DNA of 64,000 nucleotides from Neodontobutis hainanensis (lineage: Eukaryota > Chordata > Actinopteri > Gobiiformes > Odontobutidae). This document shows positions 31,971-45,379 of the stretch, in pieces. Both the position numbers and the translations under genes were made by a program. Location: positions 1,727,001 through 1,791,000 of the forward strand of contig JALDNG010000020.1 of assembly GCA_024349245.1 (NCBI GenBank), in the 5' to 3' direction. Under the pieces are notes generated by a model. That model saw only the letters and a list, made by a program, of their open reading frames with translations. It made no database searches and was not told where the DNA came from. The first letter of the stretch is position 1. Every line of letters begins with the position of its first letter.

Positions 31971-34900
31971 ATGCCGCTGAGGTTTCGCTCTGTTGTGCCC
32001 TACACACTTCCCGGAATCCTCGCGTTGATCGGCTGGTGGTGGTACATCTCACGGAAGAAAGATCGGGTTGTGGGCCATGACCGACTCGAAGGGAGTCCTT
32101 CCGCTGTGAGCCTGCTGCCGTCTCCAACAGAGGGAAGCAACGGGTTGATAGAAAAGGGCACAGTTTCTCCTACAAACGACACAGAAAAGCCTGAAAGCCC
32201 CTCACACAGAAGGGCAAAGAGATTAGAGCAAGAAAGTAATGCTCATGTTACTTTTGAAGATAGTGAAGAAGCACCTTTATTGGAGAAAATAGTAGAGGAA
32301 AAAGTTGATGAAACTTTGAAAGATGACCAAGAAAAGATTGAGAATGACACCTCACAGCAAAATGAGGTTTATGTTTCGGAGACGGACAGATGTGAGGAGC
32401 TCATCTTATCCGCGGAGTTTACCAAAGGCACCAGCTCGGCCCCTGAGTCAGGCAATATTTCAGAGGCAGAGAGGCCCGAGCCCGAAGGTGAAGTTGCGAA
32501 GCGCCATGACGCCATCAATGCACAGGACGAGCTGGCAGTTTGTGCAGTCAGCCCAGTGCAGAGAGCGGCGCAACAATCCGCATTAGAAACACCAATTTCT
32601 GTTCAAGAGTTCCACCAAAATGTCCTGACGAGTACACCATCTTTACCGGATTGTACAGCATCTTACACGTCTTTGATACAAGATTTCAACCCTCCCTCAG
32701 CGATAGAAGAGGACCAGCCCAGCGGAGGCAGTGTCGAGCCGGATTTGGAGCTCCTAGCAGCTGGATTGATAACGGAGGTCATTTCAGCAGCTACTCAGGA
32801 AGTGCTGGGAGTCACAAGATGCCAAATGACAGACCCCACAAGGATTTGTTCACAAGAAATTAACACAACAGCGCATCAATTACTTCCTGAAAAGCGTTTT
32901 GACGAACAAAAGTCAGAGGAAGGTTTGTCAAACGGTTGCTCACCAGATAAAGTTTGGGATAGTCCTTCACAAAGATTGCATTGGCCAGCACAAGCAGCAC
33001 AGCTTCAGCTAAAAGTTGAAGATGTCATGGTTTTTGCGGAGGATTCGGCCTGCAGCACATGCCACTCGGAGGTCAGCAGCGAGGACCTTCACCAAACGGA
33101 CAACATCCAGGTGACTGATCTGTCGTCGCGAGAAGAAGAAGAAAGGCAGATAGTAACAATGGGAGACGGCGCAGAGCAGGCGGCGGTTTTAGCCTTAAGT
33201 GACGATGGCTCGGTGGACGCCACGTGTGATCTGAAGAGGCTCAATGGGATGGGCCTCGGGAACGGAGCTCACGGGATGGGAGACGCTGAGACGGATCAGT
33301 CTGGAGGTAAGACGTGGTCCAGGTTTGGCTTAAAGACTCAGTGGGGTTTAGAACCTTTATCCTTGTTTCTGTTGTCGAGGTGCATATTTGGTTATAACAG
33401 GGTTGTTTCCGTTACAGAAAAATCATTGCTGTACTACTTTTGTTAACGCCTCATCTTGTTACGTCAGTGAATGTATTGTTTCTGTCGCAGGCTCTGATGT
33501 GAATAGTATGGACTCTGTGGACAGCGGCTGCATCGGGGAAAGCCAAAGTAACCACGCTGCTTCGTCCAGTTCAGAGGTCGTCATTTGGGAGATTGAGGTC
33601 CCAAAGGTAAGGGCCCTGTTGAGACCTGATGCACTGTTTCTTCTGTCTATGTTCTGACGTACTGTCCCACACCAGTCGCATGTAACTAACATTTTTAATA
33701 GCCTTTAGTTTGCTTCTCCAAAAAGAGAGTCAAACTGTTGTAGGCAATAAGGTACTCATCACTGACAGCCCCCTTTTTTTTTTCTTTTACAAAATGCTGT
33801 TTATCTTAAGGTACTTTTTCATGACAAAGTATTAAGAGAAATGTTTTTAAAAAGATCAGGTATAATGCTTTGCAAACAGCCAACACTTTGCTTTATGTTA
33901 AGAAAGCAACCTGCAGTTTGTCTTTGATGGCAAATATTTGCAAACTGAACACTAATAATTCTTGTCTGAAGCATATCATTTCTAGTTTATTTATGCACCC
34001 TAACCTCTGGCTGACTATATTAAGCCTTGAGGCAAATGTTTAAAATGTAGGTGTGTTGCTATTAAGTAAAGACAAGAATAAGTAGGGTGGAATGGGTGGT
34101 TAAATGAGAGGTTAGAGATGTATAACTATAAGGAGCATATTGTTTTTCTCTTGTTTTTAAATGCAGAAACAGAAAAATCAAGAGCACTGTTTTTAAGTTT
34201 TTAAGTCATATTGAATTTAACAGAATAACTGCTGTGGCTTTAAGCAGCACAGTGATTTAAAAGCACAAAAAGCTAGTTATGCAAGATGTACTGATTCAAA
34301 AACAGTATGCAGCAGCATTCGATGTTTATTTCTTTCCTGGTTAAATAAAGGTTAAATAAAAAAAAATAATAATTCTTTCAACATATGACAAGAACATAAC
34401 GGGCTTTGTTTGAGAAAGTGTTTTGTTTTCTCTTTAAGTCTTTCAGAGATTACTTTTTGTCGACTCATCAGACTACAAAGCAAATAGCTTCACTTATAAT
34501 CTGTTTTTGTCAGTAAGATATATAGGGGAGGTTGAAAGACTGAACTGTAATTTATGAAAGTAACTAATAGATATATGACCCAGAGTTGGCCCTAATAAGT
34601 TTTATTGTCCCAACAAAGGCACCTCGGTAATCTTTGGTGGGTTTTGTTCATTTACATTGCTGCCTCAAATGTTTCTTTTGTTAACAAAATTACTAAAAAC
34701 TCAAAGAAAAGCCTGATCAACTGAATTGGACTGTAGTGTTTGGTGTAGTGCTGGATGTTGGTGTAGCTTTAGAATACAAAAAAAATGAACTGTTCCTTTT
34801 TGGCAGCACCTGGTCGGACGGTTAATTGGGAAACAGGGCAGATACGTGAGTTTCCTGAAGCAGAGCTCGGGCGCAAAGATCTACATCTCCACTTTGCCTT

Positions 34901-37830
34901 ACACTCAGGAGTTTCAGATCTGTCACATCGAGGGTGAGTCCCCAAAACTGTCTCCTTTTTGAAACCGTAAACCTAATAAAAGTATTAATATGACCATTTT
35001 GATCTTTACTCAGGAGCACAGCAGCAAGTTGACAAAGCGCTGTCACTGATCGGAAAGAAATTTAAGGATTTGGACATGGCGAATCTGTACGCACCTCCCG
35101 CTCCTCCGCTCACGCTGCCTTCACTTCCCATGACGTCCTGGGTAAGAACTGTTGATTCTAGATTTATTCATTCTCTGGTTGACCTGCTGCATTTGGAGGC
35201 TCGGATTCAATTGAGCTAGCAACTTTAAATAGTAATGGCGCTAATTTAATTTAAGGATGCTAAACCAGAAAAAAACCTGCTCTGGAGAAACAAACCTACA
35301 TCGGTTGGCAATATCTAAACTTATTTTATTTTGACTGATTTAGTTTAAACATTCCATAATCAACCTTAATTTGAGTATTTAACTCTCCTTGTCATGTTTC
35401 TGTCCCAGTTGCTGCTGCCCAGTGGAGTCACAGTGGAGGTGATCGTAGTGAACATCGTTTCGGCCGGTCACGTCTTCGTCCAGCAGCACACGCACCCAAC
35501 GTATCACGCTCTGCGCAGCCTGGACCAGCAGATGTTCCTCTGCTACTCGCAGCCCGGGACGCCTGCCCTGCCCTCGCCCGCTGAAGGTACCCTCCCACGA
35601 GACGGTTTTAATTCAAGTTGTGCAGATGCTAATATCAGAGCCTCCTCATAAACTCCCTCTATACACCGCTGTTTTAAAATAACGGACAGTAAATTAATTT
35701 AATCCAAATGACTTTAAAGTGTGTCTGGTTCATGTTTATAAACTTAAAAAACTTCTCAGGATGAATAACCAGTATCAGACTAATGAAAGTGCTGCTGCAA
35801 AGTGACATGGGACTGTTACCTCCCAATAAATATCCTTTTATATTTAGGTTTTGTTGTAAATCTGTGTTGATGTGATGGATTCTGGCAAGGTTGTCCTGTC
35901 ATTTGAGGTAACACTGTTTTTGATTTAAGTTGAGTGTCCTTTAAAGCTCATCTAGACTTTGACCTTGATTAATGTTGGTCAGGATTTTTGTATTTGACAG
36001 AAATATGCAACACTTTATAATTTCATTTTTTTCCCCAAGTCAGAAATGCTTGGTTTTAGTCATCATCTTTTCTTATATTTGCTAATTTATCTGCATTTAG
36101 CCATGTTAGTAAGGCTTTCACAAACCGCTTTACTTAGTTTGACTAAATCCACAGCTGTATGTGTCTTCCTGACCCCTCTGTGATGTTGTGTGTGTGCAGT
36201 GGGTGTGATCTGTGCGGCGCCTGCTGTGGAGGGGGCCTGGTGGAGAGCGCAGGTCATCACCTTCTACAAAGAGACCAATGAAGTCGAGATACGATACGTC
36301 GACTATGGAGGATACGACAGGGTCAAGATTGAAACTTTACGGCAAATTAGGTGAGGCTCTAACGTATCTGATATTCATATTCTGTGTGAAAAGTCCTTAT
36401 TTTGTTCAGTTATTAAAATAGTTAGTGACGTAAGGTAGGGCTTCAGTGAAGGTTATTTTGAGGCCCAGCGTACCTTACAGCAGCACAGTGGAAATAATTG
36501 AATAAAATTTATTTTAGACTATCGAGCTAAATAAGATTTCTCTCCAGCTGTAGAAATGACAAGACATACCGGCATCTAGTGGTAGACCGCGTTTGATTAT
36601 GCACTTTTTTTTCTTTTCAATAAAAACTAACACTTTTTCTTTGACTTTGTAAAGGTCTGACTTTGTAACACTACCATTTCAAGGTGCGGAGGTTTTGCTT
36701 GACAACATCGCACCTCTTCCAGGTAAAATGTTTTATAGCTTTTGACTAAAAACTAAACTCCAGATGAAACTAAAAGGGCGTCAGTTTGATTTTTGTTGAC
36801 TGCAGACTTGAGTTTGTGTGTAAATGTTTTTCAGGAGAAGACCGTTTTTCAGCTGAGGCCACGTCGGCGTTAGAGGAGATGACCAGAGGACTAGCGCTGC
36901 TCGCACAGGTTCAGTTGTCTTCGTTAATAAACATTTAACGTTGCTATTGATGGCTGAATTAACCGTTTTTATCTTTGTGAAGGTCTCAAACTACGACAAC
37001 AACACTGGGCTCCCGTTGGTCCATCTGTGGAACATGGTCGGAGAAGAGGTATGGTTTTTGTTTTCTCCAATTAAAGTTTTATTGAGTAAAGGTAAAACAG
37101 GACTTGGTGGTAAATCACATTTAGCTCAGGTTGATGTTACACAACAAGCTTTGTAACTTGCATTTGCTTTGACTGATTTACTTAAGTACATTGGATTTGA
37201 ACAGTGGTGTGTCTCCTGTAGACGGCTTTTACTGTGATGAATGTGTCTCTGCAGAGGCTCATTTTTACAGTTGGAAAATACAATAACTGGAGTAGGGCCT
37301 ATAGAGACATGTTTATTAATATAGAACTAAAACATTCAGCTGAAATTGTTTAAGACATAATTTAAATCACTATAACGCTCGTTAGGAAACAATCGGCTTC
37401 ATAGAAGGCATCCGTCGTAGCGTAGTGATAAGAATTGTGCCATACAAAATGTAATCTGTGTGTTCCCCATTTCCACACTTCTTTTGTTTAAACGTCTGTG
37501 ACTTCCATTATTTCATCCGAAAGTCTGAACTACGGTATCTCCAAATGCACTTTTACAAACGATCTGGACTGAGACCAAAGAGCAGCTGTTTTGTCTGAAC
37601 CACCGTCCTGGAGCTTTCACACATGAAGATTTGGTTTGAACGAGAAAGTCTAAAAGGCTTTTTCTAAAATGAATAAAAAATCAGCTTTGTGATGCATGCA
37701 GTTCTCCTGGAGTGGTGTAACTTGTACTTTCTCTAGTATACTAAAACCTCTCTCTCTGTGTCTTTAGGTGGTCTCTGTGAACCGCACACTGGCCGAGCGA
37801 GGGCTGGGAGTTTGGGTGGACAGTTTCTAA
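31971..37830 (+). CDS. akap1: A-kinase anchor protein 1, mitochondrial
   Basis: Scaffold that ties protein kinase A and mRNAs to the outer mitochondrial membrane. Coding exons: 31971-33306 (exon begins 31946), 33491-33606, 34807-34933, 35014-35141, 35409-35586, 36200-36350, 36655-36722, 36835-36908, 36983-37048 and 37768-37830. All have GT/AG borders and consistent phases, giving 768 residues against about 900 in human. The N-terminus has a short basic start and a membrane anchor ([18 protein letters not shown]). An RII-binding amphipathic helix lies at about residues 258-281 ([20 protein letters not shown]). The long middle region is acidic and disordered, and shorter than in mammals. The KH domain starts near residue 485 with the GKQG loop, and a Tudor domain lies at about 628-700. 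The chosen ATG matches the conserved start of the family. HVTF at about residue 93 could be a weak PP1-docking site; that is a guess. Confidence 0.96.
34807..35141 (+). other. akap1: KH RNA-binding domain of akap1 (two exons)
   Basis: The exons code [19 protein letters not shown], then [20 protein letters not shown] and [17 protein letters not shown]. The GKQG turn is the GxxG loop that contacts RNA in KH domains. The two exons join in phase 1. Confidence 0.92.
35409..36722 (+). other. akap1: Tudor-domain region of akap1 (three exons)
   Basis: Exon 35409-35586 codes the lead-in ([20 protein letters not shown], then [20 protein letters not shown]). Exons 36200-36350 and 36655-36722 code the Tudor barrel, with [20 protein letters not shown] and [20 protein letters not shown]. 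The aromatic YVDYGG strand is typical of this fold. Confidence 0.92.
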
Positions 37831-38095
37831 AGATCAGACTGACCCAACCCATTTCCATCAAGTAACACCACTGGATCTAAAAGAAAATAGCTGATTTCTT
37901 TTTTTTGTTTTTGTTTTTATTTATTTTTCACCATTTTGCCCTATATCCTGAAAAAATTAAAATAATTTGCAGGAATAATCTACGAGAACACATGCTTCGG
38001 TCTAAGACACCGCTCCCTTCTCGTTCTTGTACAGAAGAAGGGGGAAAAAAAGAGATACTTGTACATTTTTAAAAGGAAAATCTATATTGTAATTA

Positions 38096-38101
38096 AATAA
38101 A
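38096..38101 (+). terminator. akap1: Poly(A) signal of akap1
   Basis: AATAAA 266 bases past the akap1 stop, in attaaataaaggctcgat. It is the first canonical signal after the stop. Confidence 0.7.
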
Positions 38102-40556
38102 GGCTCGATCAATATTTTTATTTTATTTTCCTTCCCCATCTTAAACAAATTTTGCTCTGGGCCTTTGCACATTGACTCGATCTTAATGCTGTGTCGAAGG
38201 AACTCAATCTGGAAAAAAGGAGTCCATGGTATTTTTTTTTTTTTTTTTTTGCTTTCTTTTTTTTTTTAAGTTTTGATTATTTTCAAAAGTGAGCAGAGCA
38301 CATTGGGTTTTGAGTTTTTTTTTTTTTTTCTCGGCGGATCACACTACACAAATACACAAACCCCAAACAGCAATGACAAAGACGCCCCATGTTTTTGATC
38401 ATCTCCAAGGCTTTATAAAAGACGTCCTTTTTATTTAGTTTTTTTTTTTTCTCAGCTCTAAACCTGGACATTTGATCACGTTTGTTTCTGAATTGCACTG
38501 ACAAAAAAGGTTGTCGTAAACGATGAGAATAATGAATTCTGGAGATTTAAAGTTATACTGACAAAATCTACATGTAACATTCAAATGCTCCTATTTTTCA
38601 TGAAGGTTTTGTAAGTGCATCAAAAAGCCTGTTTCTCTCATTTCCAAATTTGATTTTTATGGATAAAACCCTCCATCCACTTAATGATGAGAGATTTGAA
38701 AAAGCAAATTAAGTGTTTATTGAATAAAAAGACAAACTATCAAGTTATTTCTTAGGGTATTACTCCTGACTCATGTAGAGGCTTCAGTGTTTTACAAAAC
38801 ATTTGAAAAATCCATTGATAGGATTAAAAATATCCTCCCAACTAAGTTTGCAGTTGACATGAGACAAAACTAATAAGCCACCATCTAAAGAGGCCTATAT
38901 GCAAGGACCGTCTAACTCCAAATTTTACATTTTTTTTTGGCTTGAACAAATTGCCAACATTACCTGGGTCTGCTCTGTGAAGTGGACATGGATACTAAAT
39001 TATGTTTTTGTCATTCATTCAAACGAGCTCACCTCACTGAACCTCACTGTAACGTGAAGTATAAGCTGTAGAAAATATATTTTTTTGAAATATCTGGAGT
39101 AAGCACGGCTAAAACAAAAAAAAAAAGCAGCTTACAATAAAATTTCACAAGATCAAGAGTTAAACAAAAGAATACATTTTGAAACTTCTGATTTAGAAAA
39201 GAGTGTGGCAAAGCTTTTCTCTATTTTATTTTGAGGATTGGGTAAATCTTCCCTCTGATTGAAAATAGAGTCCAAGTGTTTTGGTTCCGTGTCACTCATT
39301 CACAAGGTTTTCATTCTTGCACAAAAATGGTCTTAAGTAATCATTCTATGTCTTGAAAGGACTTGATATTTAATCGAAGGGCCTCCATTTCGGAGTCAAG
39401 ATGGACATTTTAATCATAAAGTTCAAGAACCTTTCACATAAAGTTTAAAGATGGGTCTCGAGTAATTAATCCGCAGTCACAAGTGGATGAAGAGGTTTAG
39501 ATGAGTGATGAAACATTCAAACTTTAAAATTATGGCAGTCATTGTTGTGCTTTAAAAAAAATATATAGATTTTACATAAATTTATGAAAAATGGGAGAAA
39601 ATGCTGGTTGTGAGTCGTCCTCATCGTGATAAACCCTAATTTCGTGAAGTTGTTGATGGTCCTATTTGGAGAAACAGACAGACACGATCGCTTCAAGTAT
39701 AGCAAATGGTTAACCACAAAAACAATGCATTTTAATAACATAACCTAACATAACTTTTACACAAACTTAAAAAGGGAAGATTGGGGTTTACAAATGTGGT
39801 CATTCAACACTTTTTCAGTCCAGTACAATTAACCTCTCCTTCCTACAGCCTGGGGGCACTTAGAGAAATACTGGAGGGACATTATGAACAAACCCAGTGG
39901 AAATGGATAGCATTGTGAGTTCACTGAATATATAAACACATTTAATACCTGACATAAGTTGTGGAAAAAGGAAGTAAGGGAACTAATTGCTTTTTTCACT
40001 GGGTTTTATGGAGCTTTGAATGTTTTTCCAAAATAAACACAAAATAAGACCAGACACTAACAGTAGACATGAAATAGGACATGGGAAAATTGTGGAAATG
40101 ACCAAGCACTAGCTTTTATGACCACCGTTAAGTCTATTTGTTGATTTGACCAAACTAAAGCAACATCAAAACCACTAAGTTTCCTGTCTGCTTCACCAAA
40201 CGACCATCCTTCAATAAAATACAAAGTGCTATAAATCAAATGTGCTTTGAGGAGGATAGAGGTCTGGTTGTGTGTGGCAAATGAACTTGTATCTTGTGGA
40301 AATTAATGAAAAAAAATTGTTGAATTGTTGAGCTTTTGTCCTGAAAATCTTGAATATAATCAATTGATCTGTAATAAGAACACAACATTACAACAGCATG
40401 AACTGACCCAACTAAGCTGAGATAGTGTTATATTCTGTTTTTGGACGCCGTAGTTTTGAACTGTGAGTCCAGAGCAAAGGCCCACGTTTGTTCGGCTCAG
40501 AGTTGAAGATTCGCGTTGTTGCAGCATTTCAAACTGGATGCCACTTTAGTGATCTA

Positions 40557-40692
40557 AACCAGGGGTGTCCAAATGTTTTTGAAAAAGGGCGAGTTTTTAT
40601 AAAATCAAAGCTAGCTTTACATTTAAGTTAATTTAATCCAAAAGCACTGGATTGTCATTGGTCTGATTGCTCTAGTTTGGACACTCCTGGTT
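40557..40692. mobile_element. Short foldback element
   Basis: 136 bp with inverted ends: AACCAGGGGTGTCCAAA on the left and TTTGGACACTCCTGGTT on the right, exact apart from one mismatch. The interior has no coding content. It is a MITE-like remnant of unknown family. No clear target duplication is visible. Confidence 0.75.
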
Positions 40693-41745
40693 CAGACATC
40701 AAACCAAACATTGAATGAATGAACAGCTCATCCAACAAAATCTACTTTAAAAAGTAATTTAACTTATCCCATACTTAGGATAAATATTGTCCAGTGTCTA
40801 CTTAATGGGTTTGTAATAGCGCGGCCCTTGTGAGCATGGATTAACACAAACTGAACTCAACTTTATCAAAAGCATCTTGTCACTTATAGTATCCTCGCTT
40901 TTTACTTTTGCAGATCCTTATGTTATTGCTAAACCACTGAAGTTTCTATTTTAAGGGATTCTTTTGACTGTAATTATTTTAATTCTTTCACAAAATCAAT
41001 TTAAACGAGGTTTTAATCATTGTTACTCTATTAGCAATAAGGCAGCTTTTTTAAGTTGAAGGACAGTAAAAAGGGAACTGAAAGTGGGGTCAGATAACGT
41101 CTAGAAAAATAACTCTCACTGTCGTCTTTACAAATACAAAGCTTCAATAATTATCTCAGGAACGGTTTTGTGGGGTTTCGGATAAAAAAAAAACTAAAAT
41201 GTGCCTGTGGGCAGCTCAAATGAATAGGAACGATTGTGCTTGAATCATTGCATTAAAAAGAGGTATTTTTGTTTAAGTGTGTTTGGAATGTGTAAAGGGG
41301 CTATATGTACATTTAGCAGGAAAATACAGTAAAAAAAAAAATGTTGAAGGATAGAATTTTAATGTAGCAAATTCACTGAATTATCATAAATCTCAAAAAC
41401 TTTCAATATTAATTTTTATAGATTAAAATTGTACACTTAATCCAGTCTTGAAAATGTAACTTTTCAGTCAAATTAACAAAAACGATTGAAAAACATTGGG
41501 CACATTGCATAATGTGCCTGTATTTTTTACACAAAATAAAAACTGCCAGTTTTGACAAAATTGTATCTACAGTTGCTGCCACCAGGGGGAGTAGAGAGTC
41601 TATATGCATCTTTAAAAATAAGATGCATATATAATCTTTTTGTCATTTCTAAACAAAGATCATGCGATTTGTACTGGACCAATAGTCTGGCAGTAATGTT
41701 TTGCAATTTTTGGGATTTGACGGCAAATAATAATAATGTTTTATT

Positions 41746-41955
41746 ATTACATTTATTCATTTGGCAGACACTTTTATCCAAAGCGACTTACATTGTTCTA
41801 CAGTAATTACCAGTGTTACAGTCACTGGAGGCAAGGTGGGTCAAGTGTCTTGCCCTAGGACACAACAACAGTATGAACTGTGGGGAGAGTGGGAATCGAA
41901 CCAACTACCTTTGGGTTGAAAGACGACTGCTCTACCCACTGAGCTACAGCTGCAC
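41746..41955 (-). mobile_element. tRNA-derived SINE
   Basis: Minus-strand copy. The plus-strand text begins acatttattcatttggcaga, runs through cttgccctaggacacaacaa and ends tacccactgagctacagctg (A-box complement). It is slightly more diverged than the 27362 copy. Confidence 0.88.
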
Positions 41956-44204
41956 TTAGCTATACAGGGCTCTAATTTGATAAATTACTGTTCTGTGCTA
42001 CATTTGGTGGATAGAAAGCTTTTTTTGGTCACAAATTATTAAACTCACTGAACAATTTCAACAAACTGCTGTAAAATAAAAATAAAAAAGCTTCCTGTAA
42101 TAGTTTAGTTTGCATATCTTGTCTCCCCCTGCTGGCACAAAAGGGATGAAACAGTTTGACTATTTGTTTACCTCTATATTTGTTTATCTCTTTAAAACAA
42201 AATGTTGAAATTTCGTCAAATACTCAAAATGGTTATTTCCCAAACTTTTAATGTATTTGGGCCTATTTCTGAACATTTTGAAGCAAACATAGCTACGTAT
42301 AGCCCCTTGAAGATGTTAAATGTTGTTGCTGGAATCGGAGCAGTAGCCATATTATTGACTTTGTTTTGCAGTTTTACATCAGTGGGTCCTGTCTTCTCCC
42401 TTTTTATTTTCTGTTTCTGAATCTGCTATATTCTCTGCTATCACATGTTAACAGGATATTTCAGATTTGTATGAGATATTTATGGATATTTAGTGTAATG
42501 TGTAGAGTAAAGAGTTGTGTGGTTGGGCCTGGTTTGGAAAAGCAAACTTTCATCATTTATTTATTTACCAATTATTCTGTTTAAGATAGTGAATGGCTTA
42601 ACTAACACTTACAGACACAGATAAACAACCATTCAGACTTAAATTTATTCTCTGTAGGTAATTTAAAGACACTCATTTAACTATACATGACATGAGACTT
42701 TAGACGATTGGGGCGACCAGGATGGTGGCTTCATTTAAGGTTCCAATGGCCATGAACATTAAAGTAGAAACGAGGGCTGGCTCCAAGGAGCTCATTGCCT
42801 ACGGACTTAAGAAACAGTACGATTTCTCAATGACCCTAAAAATATATGCATATATAGATGACAGACCTCTCATGGGACTTATATAATATATACATAATCA
42901 GTCATCATAATGAAGTTTTACGTGTTTATTTTACCCAACCAAATGTAAATAGGTGATTATGCATTATTGAAAACATCCCACAACAGGGCTGTCAAACTCA
43001 TTTTTGTTCATGGGCCATATACAGCCTACTTTGATCTGAAGAGAGTCAGACCAGTAAAAGAATAGCCCAATAACCTTTAAATAAAGACAACTTAATGTTT
43101 GTCTCCCTTTGTTTTAGTGCAAAGAAGTACAATTACATTATACTGTCTCATCAGTTGAAACTGAAGAAAGGCTTATGTTGATAAAAGCCTTCATTGTGTT
43201 TTTTCACAAACTCACCCTCACAATATGGCTTTGATGCTAATGCTATTTTGCAAGAAATAACAATTATTGTGCTTTACTCAACACAACAAAACTTTTGTCT
43301 GCTTTTCCAAACTCAGGCCATTCTCACAACTATGAATGTTACCACACTTATCCACAAATACCTTTAAAAAAAACTAGTCCAAACGCTGAACTATCCCGTT
43401 AGAAAAAGGTTTAATCAAAGCTTCTGTTGCTGTAAATAAGATTTAAAATTGTACTTTTCTATCACACTGGAGAGAAATACTTTAAAGGGAACATTACTTC
43501 ACTGTTTGGTTTTGCTCTGGTCCATATCGCCTCCCTCTGTTTTTCAGTTTCTAAATGTTCTCAAAGCCGTGGGACTGACTGAAGTGTGTAGCTAGACAAG
43601 TCATTGGTTGATTATTTAAATGTGTGTTGTTGTTTTTTTTTGCTGTTTTTGCCCAAAAGCATTTAATGTGTACAGATCATATTTTGCTAGGCTCATATTA
43701 AGTTTGATTTCCTGATTGTACAGATCTATTAGGAAAAAATAAAAGTTATTGAAAGTGTTTATGGATTTTTATTGGGTTTTAGTGTCTGTTTTATTTTTTA
43801 TTTTTGTATAATTTATAATAAGTCTTTATAAAACAAACACAGATTTTAGTTTATAATGATCTTTTAAATGTTTTATCAGTGTCTTGTTTCTTCATTTACA
43901 GTAAAATATTTAGAAACAGTGCTGCATAAAGAAAGGAAACAGAAGGTCATACAGTGAGGAAAGCGCTTGTCTGGCAGTATCTGAGTTGGTCAAACAACTA
44001 CAAGAAGCTCTGATTCGGCCTGTACATTAAAATTTGTTCAGGTTTCCATAAATTGGTCATTTAGACTACTTTGCAGATGTCTTCAAATTAAATTCAGTTT
44101 TATTTTAATTGCCGAGTCTCACAGCATTTATTTATTTAATTATATAATTATTTGTCCGGCCAAGAAAAAAAAAAAAAAAAACACAAATCTTCCATTTTTT
44201 ACCA

Positions 44205-44424
44205 TTTACATTACATTTACATTTATTCATTTAGCTGACGCTTTTATCCAAAGCGACTTACATTGTTCTACAGTAATTACCAGTGTTACAGTCGCTGGAG
44301 GCAAGGTGGGTTAAGTGTCTTGCCCAAGGACACAACGACAGTATGAACTGTGAGGAGAGCGGGAATCGAACCTACTACCCTCCAGTTGAAGGACAACTGC
44401 TCTACCCACTGAGCTACTGCCGCC
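44205..44424 (-). mobile_element. tRNA-derived SINE
   Basis: Minus-strand, full-length copy. The plus-strand text begins tttacattacatttacattt, contains ttagctgacgcttttatcca and ends cccactgagctactgccgcc. Confidence 0.9.
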
Positions 44425-45379
44425 GTCCAAAACATATATATTCTAGATGCTTACATTAAAGAGAAATGGTGCTTAACAGACTGAACAGAACACTTTCTGT
44501 CCTCAATAAAAATAAAAAATAAAGAAAAATAAATAATACACGGGTCGACAGTACAGAAGTTTTCAAGGAATTTTGAGACCTCAAAATTAAAAATAAACAC
44601 ATGTTTTAAATGCTAGTGTTTAAGTGACACTAACACTGATGAAGGTGATTTAGTGTACTGCATTGTGTACATTCATGGTCGGTTGAAAGGAGGATTACAA
44701 ATATTAACAAAACACAACAGGAAACAAGAGCAGTGTCCCTTCAAAATAAATTAAGTACAGCAGTAATGGTAATTAAAAAGAAGGTATTTGGACATAGTTT
44801 GGAACCAGAAGAGGTTTTGTCCCTCGTCCAGGAGACTTTATTGATCCTAGAAGGAGTAGCATTGTTATTTCTTATGTAAAAGCTCCAAAAGATTTTTAAC
44901 AAACACAATTGCCACATTTACAAGTGTGTGTTAAGCCCAAACAGAGACACCACAACAATATGTCATCCACTTCAGAGAGTAAGTTATGCTAATGGTCCTT
45001 CTTTTTTTTTAGTTTAGAGAAATGAGAACCAGTTTAGTGATAGGATTAGTCCAGGTTTTGGTTTGGTTTAGTCCTGAGCTGCCTCAGATCCATTTAGTTT
45101 GGCATTTCAGGCAGCACAGTTTGGTACAGGTTTTGAAAAGTTTGAATTTTTATTGAGCCAAGTCCTGAAGAGTGAGTCAAAAGTTGTGTTTCTATATGAC
45201 AATATAAAGCATGTTAAACTAACTTTTAATAACTTGCTAATAAATTATTGAAAAAGTAAATCACATTATGAAAAGTGGAATACGCACCGTGGACCAAAGG
45301 GTAAATTATTACAATATTATGGAAGGCATTTCGACATATTTATATATTTATCGAATATGGTGGGTTTTACATTGAAGGC

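Noticed and set aside
32000..33692. Other-frame and antisense frames over akap1 exons
   Set aside because: They overlap well-supported akap1 exons in other frames and show no domain.
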